Origin: Butyrivibrio sp.
Lineage (GTDB): Bacteria; Bacillota_A; Clostridia; Lachnospirales; Lachnospiraceae
NCBI RefSeq assembly: GCF_024699075.1
Contig: NZ_JAILQF010000214.1
Coordinates: 1-24,984 of the forward strand
Direction of reading: 5' to 3'
Length of the DNA stretch: 24,984 bases
The translations under genes and the position numbers were made by a program. Below are positions 16,835 to 24,409 of this stretch, in pieces (the first letter of the stretch is position 1; each line of letters begins with the position of its first letter). The notes beneath the pieces are model-generated. The model worked only from the letters and a program-made list of their open reading frames with translations. It searched no databases and was not told where the DNA came from.

Positions 16835-18982
16835 ATGCCAAGTCTGGAACAGAAAGATCAAAACGTTGTATTCGGCCTTGATATTGGTACAAGAAATGTT
16901 GTCGGAACTGTAGGTTATATGAAGGACGGCAAGTTTTTTGTCATTGCTCAGAAATCCCGAGGTCATGAAACAAGAGCCATGCTCGATGGACAGATTCATG
17001 ACATAGGCAAGGTTGGAGCGACAATTAAGACTATCAAGAATGAACTTGAAACTGAGACTGATATACATCTTACTGATGTATGTATAGCAGCTGCAGGTCG
17101 TGTTCTTCGCACAGTCGAGACTTCCTACGAAGAGGTCCTTGATGATTCAAGGTCTATTACTGATGAGGATATCTACAATCTGGATTCCAAGGCTGTAGAA
17201 CAGGCTTATCAGGAATTTCTGAAAAATAATGATTCAGATCTTAAATTCTATCTGGTCGGCTATTCAGTTCTTCATTACTATTTGAATGATTATCAGATCA
17301 GTAATCTTGAAGGTCACAATGGCGGCAAAGTTAAGGTAGAGCTTATTGCTACTTTCCTTCCTGATGACGTTGTTGATGGTCTTTATAAAGCCTGTGAGAG
17401 AGCTGATCTTGCAGTTGCAAATCTTACTCTCGAGCCTATAGCTGCTATCATGGTTGCAATCCCTGAAAAGTTTAGACTACTAAATCTTGCTCTTATTGAT
17501 GTAGGAGCAGGAACATCTGATATATGTGTTACGGACGGCGGAACTATAACAGCTTATGGCATGATCCCTACAGCAGGAGATCATCTTACTGAGACGATTG
17601 CTCATCACTGTCTTGTTGATTTCAATACTGCTGATCAGATCAAGATTGATGCATCCCGTAGTGATACTGTTACCTATACAGATATCATGGGCCTTGAAAA
17701 GACCATCACCAAGGATGAAGTTGACGGTGCCATAAAGCCTTTAGTAGATCAGATGGCTGATGAAGTTACCAAAGAGATAAAACGTTTAAATGGTGATAAA
17801 CCTGTAAGTGCTGTATTCGTAGTCGGAGGCGGCGGATGTGTAAGCGGTTATACACAGGCTATAGCCAAGAATATGAATATATCTGAAGAAAGAGTTGCAC
17901 TAAGAGGCGAAGAAGTCATGAAGGACTTTGAGTTTCTAAATGCAGGTAACTTTGCCAGAGACTCACTTATGGTAACGCCTCTTGGTATATGCATGAGCTA
18001 TTATGAAGATACCAATAACTTTGTATTTGTATCATTTAATGGCGCTCAGACCAAGATATATGATAATGGTAAACTTCAGATCGTGGATGCTGCCATGCAG
18101 GCTGCATTTCCTAATGAAGATCTTTTCCCAAAGAGAGGTCAGACTCTAAAGTTTACATTAAATGGTGAGGAGAAAATAGTTGCAGGTTCGCCCGGAGAAT
18201 CAGCTGTTATCATGCTTAACGGTAAGCCTGCAGATATTCATAGTAAGATCCGCGCCAACGATATTATTGAGGTTAAGCCATCTACAGCTGGTGATCCCGG
18301 TACGATGGAGATTGGTTCACTTGCAGAGTTTAAGTCGACTTTTAAAGTTAATGTTGATGGCAAGGAAGTTATGGCATCAAGGTTTGCTACTGTTGATGGG
18401 CAGCCGCAAACTTCGTATTACAAGATAAAGCCTGGTGATGAGGTTAAGATCCTTGATTATGATACGGCTGAGCAGATCGCCAAGCTCCTTGATATAGAGA
18501 TCACTCCTGATACTCTTATTATGATCAACAATGAAGAGGGAGACTTGGATACACCTGTTTATGAGAACTTCAAGGTTGAGTTTAAGTCAAGAGAAGATGC
18601 TCTTATGGACTATTACAGGGATATTCCTGATGCCGACGTTGTTGCTATGGAGCAGGAGAACGAGGAAGCTTTTGAAAATGCCGGCGAAGCAGCTATAGCA
18701 GATGATAAGGACTTTGATCAAAGTGCTATGGATGAAGCGGTTGATTCGACAACACCTGTCAAAAACATCCTGGCTCATGACCTTCATGTACTTGTCAATG
18801 GATCACCTGTAACACTTCATAATAAGGCTAATTATATCTTCGTTGATGTATTTGATTATATTGACTTTGATTTGAGTAAACCTGAAGGAAGAGGCATTGT
18901 GACAATGCTCAACGGCGGATCTCCAAACTACATGCAGCCGATAAGTGAAGGCGATAACATCGAAGTATACTGGAGAAAATAA
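16835..18982 (+). CDS. FtsA/PilM-like actin-fold ATPase with extended C-terminus
   Basis: This is a cell-division FtsA-domain protein, 715 residues from the ATG at 16835. I prefer this start to the in-frame ATG at 16811 because AGGAGG (16821-16826) lies eight bases before it. The actin-fold ATP site is complete: phosphate-1 FGLDIGTRN (13-21), phosphate-2 D222-VGAGTSD, and adenosine motif VFVVGGGG (327-334). FtsA usually has about 420 residues, so about 300 are extra. The extension contains three similar beta-rich modules of the form '(V)NG ... LNGxP ... I(K/R)xGDxIEV': about 430-500, 505-560 and 640-715, with a Glu/Asp-rich linker near 600-635. They look like repeated small beta-grasp-type domains, an inference from pattern only. 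True ftsA usually sits by ftsZ, which is not here; a shape, sporulation or envelope-assembly role is possible. A strong terminator follows. Confidence 0.85.
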   Translation: MPSLEQKDQNVVFGLDIGTRNVVGTVGYMKDGKFFVIAQKSRGHETRAMLDGQIHDIGKVGATIKTIKNELETETDIHLTDVCIAAAGRVLRTVETSYEEVLDDSRSITDEDIYNLDSKAVEQAYQEFLKNNDSDLKFYLVGYSVLHYYLNDYQISNLEGHNGGKVKVELIATFLPDDVVDGLYKACERADLAVANLTLEPIAAIMVAIPEKFRLLNLALIDVGAGTSDICVTDGGTITAYGMIPTAGDHLTETIAHHCLVDFNTADQIKIDASRSDTVTYTDIMGLEKTITKDEVDGAIKPLVDQMADEVTKEIKRLNGDKPVSAVFVVGGGGCVSGYTQAIAKNMNISEERVALRGEEVMKDFEFLNAGNFARDSLMVTPLGICMSYYEDTNNFVFVSFNGAQTKIYDNGKLQIVDAAMQAAFPNEDLFPKRGQTLKFTLNGEEKIVAGSPGESAVIMLNGKPADIHSKIRANDIIEVKPSTAGDPGTMEIGSLAEFKSTFKVNVDGKEVMASRFATVDGQPQTSYYKIKPGDEVKILDYDTAEQIAKLLDIEITPDTLIMINNEEGDLDTPVYENFKVEFKSREDALMDYYRDIPDADVVAMEQENEEAFENAGEAAIADDKDFDQSAMDEAVDSTTPVKNILAHDLHVLVNGSPVTLHNKANYIFVDVFDYIDFDLSKPEGRGIVTMLNGGSPNYMQPISEGDNIEVYWRK

Positions 18983-18994
18983 ATACAGAACATC

Positions 18995-19023
18995 AAAAAG
19001 AAGCCTTTAAAGGCTTCTTTTTT
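18995..19023 (+). terminator. Rho-independent terminator after the FtsA-like gene
   Basis: The palindrome aaagaagccttt / aaaggcttcttt runs directly into six T, 13 nt after the stop. With A on one side and T on the other it could also work in reverse, but no convergent gene is present. Confidence 0.88.
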
Positions 19024-19086
19024 GGTGAAGATTTATGATGAATTATTATGCAAATTGATGTATTCTGTACTATAGTACATGTACCA

Positions 19087-19101
19087 TTTACATCCAGTAA
19101 A
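19087..19101. repeat. TTTAC-ATCCA-GTAAA inverted repeat (copy 1)
   Basis: This short inverted repeat lies 34 nt before the metallo-hydrolase start. Two close relatives occur at 20553 and 24148. It is preceded by the palindrome gtactatagtac (19067-19078). Confidence 0.5.
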
Positions 19102-19134
19102 AGGGAACGAGATTAAAATGAGGGCGGGGGTAGT

Positions 19135-19932
19135 ATGAGATTTGTAAGTCTGTCATCCGGCAGTAGTGGGAACAGTACCTATATTGGTTCTGCAAATACG
19201 CATATTCTGATTGATGCAGGATGTAGCAGGAAGAGGATAGTAGATGGTCTTAACAGCCTTGATATTGACCTTCCTGATATTAATGGAATCTTTATTACAC
19301 ACGAACATTCTGATCACATAGCTGCTCTTCGTCTTATCCTGAAAAAATATGATATTCCCGTATATGCAACAAAAGGAACCATACAGGGAATAAGAGAAGC
19401 TGATAAGAAGCACGAGATGGACGACAAAGAGTTTCATGTTATAAGAAGTGATGAACCTGTTCTTATGGGTGACATAACAATAAATCCCATGCGAATATCA
19501 CACGATGCCAGAGAACCTGTAGGATTCAGAATACAATGTGAAGGCAGAAAGGCAGCGGTTGCAACAGACCTTGGCTGTTATGATGATTATATAGTAAGCT
19601 GTCTTCAGAATATGGATGCACTTCTTCTTGAAGCTAATCATGACGTAAGAATGCTCCAGACAGGACCTTATCCGTATCAGCTTAAGATGAGAATAGCAGG
19701 TAATCAGGGACATCTTTCTAACGATATGTCGGGAGAACTTTTATGCAAGCTTTTAAATGACCATATGAAAGGAATAGTTCTTGGTCATCTTTCTGACAAG
19801 AACAATCTTCCGGAACTTGCATATGAGACAGTAAGACTTGCTATAGATATGGGGGATAATCCTTACCATAGTTCTGATATACCTCTTTACGTAGCAAAGA
19901 GAAGCGAAGTATCGCAGGTAATTGAGATCTGA
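19135..19932 (+). CDS. Metallo-beta-lactamase-fold hydrolase, YycJ/WalJ-like
   Basis: This cytoplasmic zinc-dependent hydrolase of 265 residues has the expected family length. It begins MRFVSLSSGSSGNSTYI, the hallmark N-terminus of YycJ-type proteins, and has the metal motif T55-HEHSDH61, then His123-Asp124 (ISHDAREPVGF), ATDLG with Asp145, LLLEANHD (Asn168-His169), and GHLSN (about 193-197). YycJ-like proteins in Bacillus are linked with the WalKR system and DNA repair, but no walKR genes lie nearby, so a specific role is not claimed. Start ATG follows AGGGCGGGGG. It is preceded by a terminator and a small inverted repeat, and is probably monocistronic because an array of 25-bp repeats follows its stop. 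Confidence 0.9.
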   Translation: MRFVSLSSGSSGNSTYIGSANTHILIDAGCSRKRIVDGLNSLDIDLPDINGIFITHEHSDHIAALRLILKKYDIPVYATKGTIQGIREADKKHEMDDKEFHVIRSDEPVLMGDITINPMRISHDAREPVGFRIQCEGRKAAVATDLGCYDDYIVSCLQNMDALLLEANHDVRMLQTGPYPYQLKMRIAGNQGHLSNDMSGELLCKLLNDHMKGIVLGHLSDKNNLPELAYETVRLAIDMGDNPYHSSDIPLYVAKRSEVSQVIEI

Positions 19933-19938
19933 TCTTAA

Positions 19939-20113
19939 AGAATGTTATTGCGATTTAGTTATATCGTTATTATTGCGTTTTAGTGATAGCGTTGTTATTG
20001 TGATTTAGTTATAGCGTTGTTATTGTGATTTAGTTATAGCGTTGTTATTGCGATTTAGATATAGCGTTATTATTGCGTTTTAGTGATAGCGTTGTTATTA
20101 CGATTTAGGGATG
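19939..20113 (+). repeat. 25-bp tandem array, seven copies, downstream of the metallo-hydrolase
   Basis: Seven contiguous 25-bp units begin at 19939, 19964, 19989, 20014, 20039, 20064 and 20089. The consensus is gcgttgttattgcgatttag plus ttata; units 3 and 4 are identical, and units 2 and 6 share the variant cgttattattgcgttttag. Unit 1 matches 5 and unit 2 matches 6, implying a higher-order duplication of about 100 bp. Decayed half-units continue to about 20147. Units contain tag stops in several frames and have a non-triplet length, so the array is non-coding. Confidence 0.92.
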
Positions 20114-20152
20114 GAGTTTTTATTATAGACGGCGCTGTTATAGATTGAGTTG

Positions 20153-20191
20153 TTGACTTATAAAAATGTTGTAATAGGATGTCAATTGACA
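20153..20191 (+). promoter_or_regulatory. Candidate promoter and operator for the ACT-PFL pair
   Basis: TTGACT (20153-20158) and TAGGAT (20175-20180) are spaced by 16 nt. Immediately at the expected start point lies the perfect 12-bp palindrome tgtcaattgaca (20180-20191), a plausible repressor site. The promoter call rests on hexamers alone. Confidence 0.35.
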
Positions 20192-20229
20192 TTTTATCAT
20201 GTTATTTGAAATATAAAGGAGAAGCAGTC

Positions 20230-20502
20230 ATGAAAAGAGCAATTATAACTGTAGTAGGCAAAGATACCGTGGGCATTATCGCCAGAGTATGTACATATCT
20301 GGCTTCTGAGAAGGTTAACATCCTTGATATCTCACAGACAATCGTTTCAGGTTATTTCAATATGATGATGATCGTAGATGTAACAGGCCGTGATGCTGAG
20401 TTTGGAAGAATTGAAGAAGAGCTTTCCAAAGTTGGTAATGAGATGGGCGTTGTGATCAAAATGCAGCGTGAAGATATATTCGATTCAATGCATAGGATTT
20501 AA
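20230..20502 (+). CDS. ACT-domain protein (UPF0237-type)
   Basis: A stand-alone ACT domain of 90 residues that likely binds an amino acid or similar small ligand as a regulatory subunit. MKRAIITVVGKDTVGIIARV is the expected first strand and Gly-containing turn to helix 1, then ILDISQTIVSGYFNMMMIVDV and a second helix. I start at the ATG at 20230, which has AAAGGAGAAG eight bases before it; the in-frame upstream extension to 20179 has no ribosome binding site and would add 17 residues outside the domain. It precedes the PFL-family gene by 101 nt, a pairing that is widely conserved in bacteria and suggests that it regulates or stabilises that partner; the joint function remains unknown. Confidence 0.9.
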   Translation: MKRAIITVVGKDTVGIIARVCTYLASEKVNILDISQTIVSGYFNMMMIVDVTGRDAEFGRIEEELSKVGNEMGVVIKMQREDIFDSMHRI

Positions 20503-20567
20503 AGTACATAGAAGTATATAGAAATACGTCCATGTACTTTTGGATATGTACAGTTACATCCTGTAAC
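20501..20567 (+). promoter_or_regulatory. Hairpin and small inverted repeat between the ACT and PFL genes
   Basis: A perfect 9-bp inverted repeat aaagtacat (20501-20509) / atgtacttt (20532-20540) spans a 22-nt loop and starts at the ACT stop codon. It is followed by gttac-atcct-gtaac (20553-20567), the second copy of the recurring TTACATCCTGTAA element, 37 nt before the PFL start. No T run follows, so read-through into PFL is expected. Confidence 0.5.
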
Positions 20568-20603
20568 CAGGCAAAGTTACACCTTTAAAGAAAGAGGAAG
20601 CAC

Positions 20604-21968
20604 ATGATTAATATTACAGAAGTATCTGAAACCAATGATATGATAGAAAAAGAGAACCTTGATGTCCGTACAATAACTATGGGCATAAGTCTTCTTGATT
20701 GTATAGACTCTGATCTTGACAAGCTCTGTGAGAAGATCCATGACAAGATCTACAATTCAGCCAAAGACCTTGTTGCAACAGGAGAGCAGATATCCAAGGA
20801 ATATGGTATACCGATCGTTAATAAGAGAATATCTGTAACACCTATAGCCATCGTAGGCGGCGCAGCCTGCAAGACTTCGGAAGATTTTGTTAAGATTGCA
20901 AAGACTCTTGATAAGGTTGCTCATGAAGTAGGTGTTAACTTCATTGGCGGTTATTCTGCACTTGTAAGTAAGGGAATGACCAAGGCTGATGAGCTTTTGA
21001 TAAGATCCATACCACAGGCTCTTTCACAGACAGAACTTATCTGTTCTTCCGTTAATGTGGGTTCTACCAAGACAGGAATCAACATGGATGCAGTACGTCT
21101 CATGGGAGATATGGTACTTGATACAGCCAAAGCTTCTGAGAATATAGAAGTTAACGGATGTGCCAAGCTTGTTATATTCTGCAATGCTCCTGATGATAAC
21201 CCGTTCATGGCAGGCGCTTTCCACGGCGTTACAGAAGCTGACAGGATCATCAATGTCGGCGTATCAGGCCCTGGTGTTGTTAAGACAGCTCTTTCCAAAG
21301 TTCGCGGCGAGAATTTTGAAGTCCTTTGTGAGACTATCAAAAAGACTGCATTCAAGGTTACAAGAGTTGGACAGCTTGTTGCCAAAGAAGCTTCAAAAAG
21401 ACTTGGAGTTCCTTTTGGAATCGTGGATCTGTCACTTGCTCCAACACCTGCTATCGGTGATTCAGTAGCTGATATCCTTTGCGAGATAGGTCTTGAGCAT
21501 GCCGGTGCACCTGGAACAACAGCAGCTCTTGCTCTTTTAAATGATCAGGTCAAAAAAGGTGGTGTAATGGCATCTTCTTATGTTGGCGGACTTTCGGGTG
21601 CTTTCATTCCTGTTAGTGAAGATCAGGGTATGATCGATGCGGTAGAAGCAGGAGCTCTTACACTTGAAAAGCTTGAAGCTATGACCTGTGTATGTTCAGT
21701 AGGTCTTGATATGATTGCAATTCCTGGTGATACAAAGGCTACAACTATAGCTGGTGTCATTGCTGACGAGATGGCTATTGGTATGATCAATCAGAAGACA
21801 ACAGCAGTCAGACTGATTCCATGCATTGGCAAAAAAGTCGGCGACAGTGTAGAATTTGGTGGTCTTCTTGGACATGCACCTATTATGCCTGTTAATTCAT
21901 TTGACTGCAGCGCATTTGTAAACAGAGGCGGAAGAATCCCTGCTCCTGTTCATTCATTTAAGAACTGA
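20604..21968 (+). CDS. PFL-family protein (UPF0210/DUF711-type)
   Basis: This cytoplasmic protein of 454 residues belongs to the UPF0210 family, which is related by fold to pyruvate formate-lyase-like barrels but whose reaction is not established. Recognisable stretches are [20 protein letters not shown] near the N-terminus, [20 protein letters not shown] (about 68-87), [12 protein letters not shown] (about 119-130), [20 protein letters not shown] (about 210-229) and [16 protein letters not shown] (about 276-291). The length is normal and nothing appears broken. Start ATG follows AAAGAGGAAGC. It is the second gene of the ACT-PFL pair. The next terminator is about 210 nt downstream. Confidence 0.93.
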   Translation: MINITEVSETNDMIEKENLDVRTITMGISLLDCIDSDLDKLCEKIHDKIYNSAKDLVATGEQISKEYGIPIVNKRISVTPIAIVGGAACKTSEDFVKIAKTLDKVAHEVGVNFIGGYSALVSKGMTKADELLIRSIPQALSQTELICSSVNVGSTKTGINMDAVRLMGDMVLDTAKASENIEVNGCAKLVIFCNAPDDNPFMAGAFHGVTEADRIINVGVSGPGVVKTALSKVRGENFEVLCETIKKTAFKVTRVGQLVAKEASKRLGVPFGIVDLSLAPTPAIGDSVADILCEIGLEHAGAPGTTAALALLNDQVKKGGVMASSYVGGLSGAFIPVSEDQGMIDAVEAGALTLEKLEAMTCVCSVGLDMIAIPGDTKATTIAGVIADEMAIGMINQKTTAVRLIPCIGKKVGDSVEFGGLLGHAPIMPVNSFDCSAFVNRGGRIPAPVHSFKN

Positions 21969-21978
21969 TCCTGCACTT

Positions 21979-22010
21979 GTCACATGGTATTACTGTCACA
22001 TGTTATTACT
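21979..22010 (+). repeat. 16-bp tandem duplication after the PFL stop
   Basis: gtcacatggtattact is followed directly by gtcacatgttattact, differing at one base. It begins 11 nt after the stop codon. Confidence 0.8.
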
Positions 22011-22441
22011 AAAATCTGTAACATTATCTTTATAACGATGTAGCCAGAAAAACTATTATCTTAAGATGATGAGTAGATCACATGTTAAAAGACATCCTTG
22101 TGATTTTGAACAAAATAGAAGTCTTTGTTTTGTGCAATTATCAAATAAAATAATAATGTGATTATTATCATGATTGCGTGGCCCTTTATAATGGGGCCAC
22201 GTTTTTTGCTAAAAAATTCTTCCTAACATTATTCTAAAAATTTCAGCCATATTTCTACAGAATTGACGTTGCATGAAGAAGTCATTTTACTTTATATTGT
22301 AAAAGATGCATTGAACTTGCAGATGGGGGTCTGCATTTACTGATGAGATTAGCTTTTGAAATAGTCTTTTAGTGAAGAGATAATAAAATTTGATGCAGCA
22401 CAAAAGGAATTATAGTTATTGTTTCAGGGAGGAGTATTTCC
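22011..22441. other. Intergenic stretch between PFL and the unrecognised 283-residue gene
   Basis: Apart from the terminator at 22177-22207 this holds a small perfect inverted repeat, ataataat-gtg-attattat (22150-22168), just before it. After the terminator, TTGCAT (22269-22274) and TATATT (22293-22298) at 18 nt form a weak promoter candidate for the next gene, with a leader of about 140 nt. I see no RNA gene or riboswitch that I can name. Confidence 0.45.
22177..22207 (+). terminator. Rho-independent terminator downstream of PFL
   Basis: An 8-bp GC-rich stem cgtggccc / gggccacg with a 9-nt loop is followed by six T. It lies about 210 nt after the PFL stop, unusually far. Confidence 0.88.
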
Positions 22442-23293
22442 ATGAATCTTACAGAATCTTTCAAAATAATTCGCAAGAACGATGCGGATAAAATGGCTGA
22501 CTTTTTTGTTAAGAAGGGCGATGTTGCAAATCTTATCCTTCAGGAGATGAATTGCACAGAGACTAAAGAGAGCGTTGCTCATATGACAGGCAGCATCTTT
22601 GATCTTGTGTCTCTTATGCAGAATATAAGGACAATTGAGTCGGGAACATACATTCGCATGGCATCCAAATATATTCGCACTTATGGCAAATATAAATTCC
22701 CTGCCCTTTATAATCTGGGAATGATCCTTGATAACAATCTTAAGATTGCTTATGTTAATGATAACTGGGACAAGGTTGCTTTAAAGAATCCTCGTGCAGG
22801 TGCTGCTCTTGAGCGTGCGTATGAAGAACTTAAGAGAAGAGCTAAGGATTACTCTTCAAGAAATTTATACTGCGAGCTTCAGTGTGATTTTGTTACAAGC
22901 TGGACTAATGGAAAGCCATCTTACAGACACGAGAGAATCTGCGATTTCTATTTTCACAAATATGATGAAGAGAGAATGCTTGATTCTAATCCTGAACTTA
23001 TAAAGTGGGCGCTTCTTAAATTATATGAAGGATATTTTGTAACATTCTCACTCCTTGCTTATAACTATATGACCAAGGATAGCGAAGTTCTAACACTTGG
23101 ATTTCGTTATGGTATCTTGTATGAGATGGTCAATAACTTTGGAGGACGTGCAATAACATGTCTTCTTCCTGATCTTGGACCGAATGTTCAGCAGATAGCA
23201 GGAGACAGATATCTTGCCCTTTGCTGCCCTAAGGAAGCAAGAAAAGGTACAGTAAAGTGCATGGATGCTTTCCATCCTGTATTTGAGGGATGA
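22442..23293 (+). CDS. Unrecognised 283-residue cytoplasmic protein
   Basis: I do not recognise this protein. It has no signal peptide, no clear membrane helix and no familiar nucleotide- or metal-binding motif. The first 90 residues are helical and charged (MNLTESFKIIRKNDADKMAD, SLMQNIRTIESGTYIRMASK). The second half is richer in aromatic residues and Cys (NLYCELQCDF, HERICDFYFHKY, KLYEGYFVTFSLLAYNYMT) and ends with a compact GDRYLALCCPKE segment, so a small folded domain is likely. An excellent ribosome binding site (GGGAGGAG, eight bases upstream) fixes the start, and the gene has its own terminator, so it is a real, independently expressed gene. The neighbours give no functional hint. Confidence 0.85.
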   Translation: MNLTESFKIIRKNDADKMADFFVKKGDVANLILQEMNCTETKESVAHMTGSIFDLVSLMQNIRTIESGTYIRMASKYIRTYGKYKFPALYNLGMILDNNLKIAYVNDNWDKVALKNPRAGAALERAYEELKRRAKDYSSRNLYCELQCDFVTSWTNGKPSYRHERICDFYFHKYDEERMLDSNPELIKWALLKLYEGYFVTFSLLAYNYMTKDSEVLTLGFRYGILYEMVNNFGGRAITCLLPDLGPNVQQIAGDRYLALCCPKEARKGTVKCMDAFHPVFEG

Positions 23294-23311
23294 TTTTTTA
23301 TCTGAAAAACT

Positions 23312-23368
23312 AAAGCCATGGCGCTTAAAAACCTCGATATTCACGAGATTTAGCGTCATGGCTTTTTT
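23312..23368 (+). terminator. Rho-independent terminator after the 283-residue gene
   Basis: A long stem, aaagccatg-gcgct paired with agcgt-catggcttt (one G-U), encloses an inner ctcg/cgag stem and ends in six T, 18 nt after the stop. Confidence 0.9.
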
Positions 23369-23557
23369 ATGTTTTGCGGAATGTATAAATAAATGTATTA
23401 CAAAATGTACCATTCATCCCATAAAACAGACATTTCGTCGGATTGCGAACACAAGAAGTACTAAATGAGGTAGTATTTATAAGTGCCTTGCGGCATGACT
23501 TGTGGGCGTTAAATATAAATCCCATATATTATTATTTTATTTTGGAGGACGGTAAAG
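23369..23557. other. Intergenic region upstream of the second lipoprotein
   Basis: This AT-rich leader has a small hairpin-like tgcc-ttgc-ggca near 23484. Hexamers resembling promoters occur (TTGCGG and TTGTGG with ATATAA), but spacing is poor. GGAGG before the next ATG is the only clear signal. Confidence 0.4.
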
Positions 23558-24133
23558 ATGAGAAAAATAATTAAGATTGTAGCAATAATGGCAATGTCGC
23601 TTTCGCTTTGTGCTTGCAGAGTGGCTACTGAAACAACATTATCAGAAACAGGCAAAATAACGGTAACTGTCAATAATAATAAGGTTAAACTTAACCATGT
23701 TGAGTTTGAATTCCCTGAGGATTACAGTCTTAAAGAAGGACTTATAAAAGATCCTTATGGTATGTCTTATGTTAATGTCAAAAACGATGATGGCGAATTA
23801 ATAGGAGTAGCTGCTGATGGCATGTATTCAGAGGATATTGATGAAGATAATATTGCAGACGCTGTAAATGACATCTATATGGCATTTCACGATGTTGATG
23901 AGCCACTTCAGATGAATGAAGATCCATTTGTTTATGGAGATGAACTTACAGCTCTTGTTATCCAGCTTGAGGATGGATATGCAATATTCATAGCAGAAAA
24001 TGATACACCTAATTTTGTATATACAACACAGGTAGAAGATGCTGATGAAGACGATGCTATTACAGATTTTATAAAGTCTGCAGTCGAGCAGATGGGCAGC
24101 GAAGAAGATTACGAAGCATTCTTTGGAGCTTAA
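23558..24133 (+). CDS. Small secreted lipoprotein of unknown function
   Basis: A 191-residue protein with a signal peptide: MRKIIK, a hydrophobic core, and the lipobox L17-C-A-C20 with Cys20 as the likely lipidated residue (Cys at -2 is unusual, and Cys18 is a less likely alternative). The mature part is acidic (many Asp/Glu) and probably beta-rich. It includes VKLNHVEFEFPEDYSLKEGL (about 48-67), a phrase like that found in small Clostridial lipoproteins that take a 'defined strand plus FPEDY' form, and ends with an Asp/Glu-rich helix. No enzyme motif is visible. GGAGGACGG eight or so bases before ATG fixes the start. It has its own terminator and stands alone. Confidence 0.82.
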   Translation: MRKIIKIVAIMAMSLSLCACRVATETTLSETGKITVTVNNNKVKLNHVEFEFPEDYSLKEGLIKDPYGMSYVNVKNDDGELIGVAADGMYSEDIDEDNIADAVNDIYMAFHDVDEPLQMNEDPFVYGDELTALVIQLEDGYAIFIAENDTPNFVYTTQVEDADEDDAITDFIKSAVEQMGSEEDYEAFFGA

Positions 24134-24147
24134 ATAAATACTATATA

Positions 24148-24168
24148 CAATTTACATCCTGTAAATTG
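24148..24168. repeat. CAATTTAC-ATCCT-GTAAATTG inverted repeat (copy 3)
   Basis: A perfect 8-bp inverted repeat with the same five-base centre (ATCCT) as the copy at 20553. It lies 15 nt after the lipoprotein stop, before the terminator. Confidence 0.6.
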
Positions 24169-24183
24169 TAACATCTCAGGCTT

Positions 24184-24222
24184 AAAGCAGCAGATAATTG
24201 TGTGATTATCTGCTGCTTTTTG
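24184..24222 (+). terminator. Rho-independent terminator after the second lipoprotein
   Basis: A perfect 15-bp stem aaagcagcagataat / attatctgctgcttt with loop tgtgtg and trailing T run. Confidence 0.93.
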
Positions 24223-24273
24223 GTAGGATGCTTTATTTTATGATAAATAGTCAGAGAAGATGAGACTGCATGT

Positions 24274-24296
24274 TATATGGTCAATATGACTATATA
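24274..24296. promoter_or_regulatory. Operator-like palindrome 1 upstream of the Nudix gene
   Basis: tatatggtc-aatat-gactatata: half-sites ATATGGTC and GACTATAT are inverted with one mismatch around a 5-nt centre, matching sites 2 and 3. It is 70 bp upstream of site 2. An overlapping atagcat-N6-atgctat repeat (24294-24313) followed by six T could form a weak terminator. Confidence 0.6.
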
Positions 24297-24337
24297 GCAT
24301 ACCAATATGCTATCGCTTTTTTGTATAAAATTAACTC

Positions 24338-24366
24338 TTGCATAATATAGTCAGATAGACTATATT
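24338..24366 (+). promoter_or_regulatory. Promoter of the Nudix gene, overlapped by operator-like palindrome 2
   Basis: TTGCAT (24338-24343) and TATATT (24361-24366) are spaced by 17 nt. The perfect palindrome aatatagtc-agata-gactatatt (24344-24366) fills the spacer and the -10 box, an arrangement expected for repression. Confidence 0.6.
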
Positions 24367-24368
24367 AT

Positions 24369-24389
24369 ATATAGTCAAAGCGACCATAT
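24369..24389. promoter_or_regulatory. Operator-like palindrome 3 upstream of the Nudix gene
   Basis: atatagtc-aaagc-gaccatat has the same half-sites as sites 1 and 2 with one mismatch. Its centre is 24 bp from that of site 2, placing it at the expected transcription start. Confidence 0.6.
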
Positions 24390-24409
24390 GAAAACAAAGG
24401 AGGACGGGA

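Noticed and set aside
19939..20113. CRISPR array reading of the 25-bp repeats
   Set aside because: Units abut with no spacers and there are no cas genes; this is a tandem repeat.
20179..20229. Upstream start at 20179 for the ACT protein
   Set aside because: The extension overlaps the promoter/palindrome, has no ribosome binding site, and AAAGGAGAAG precedes the ATG at 20230.
22082..22153. Possible 23-residue ORF (MLKDILVILN...) ending just before the PFL terminator
   Set aside because: It lacks a good ribosome binding site, is very short and has no recognisable feature; a chance ORF is more likely.
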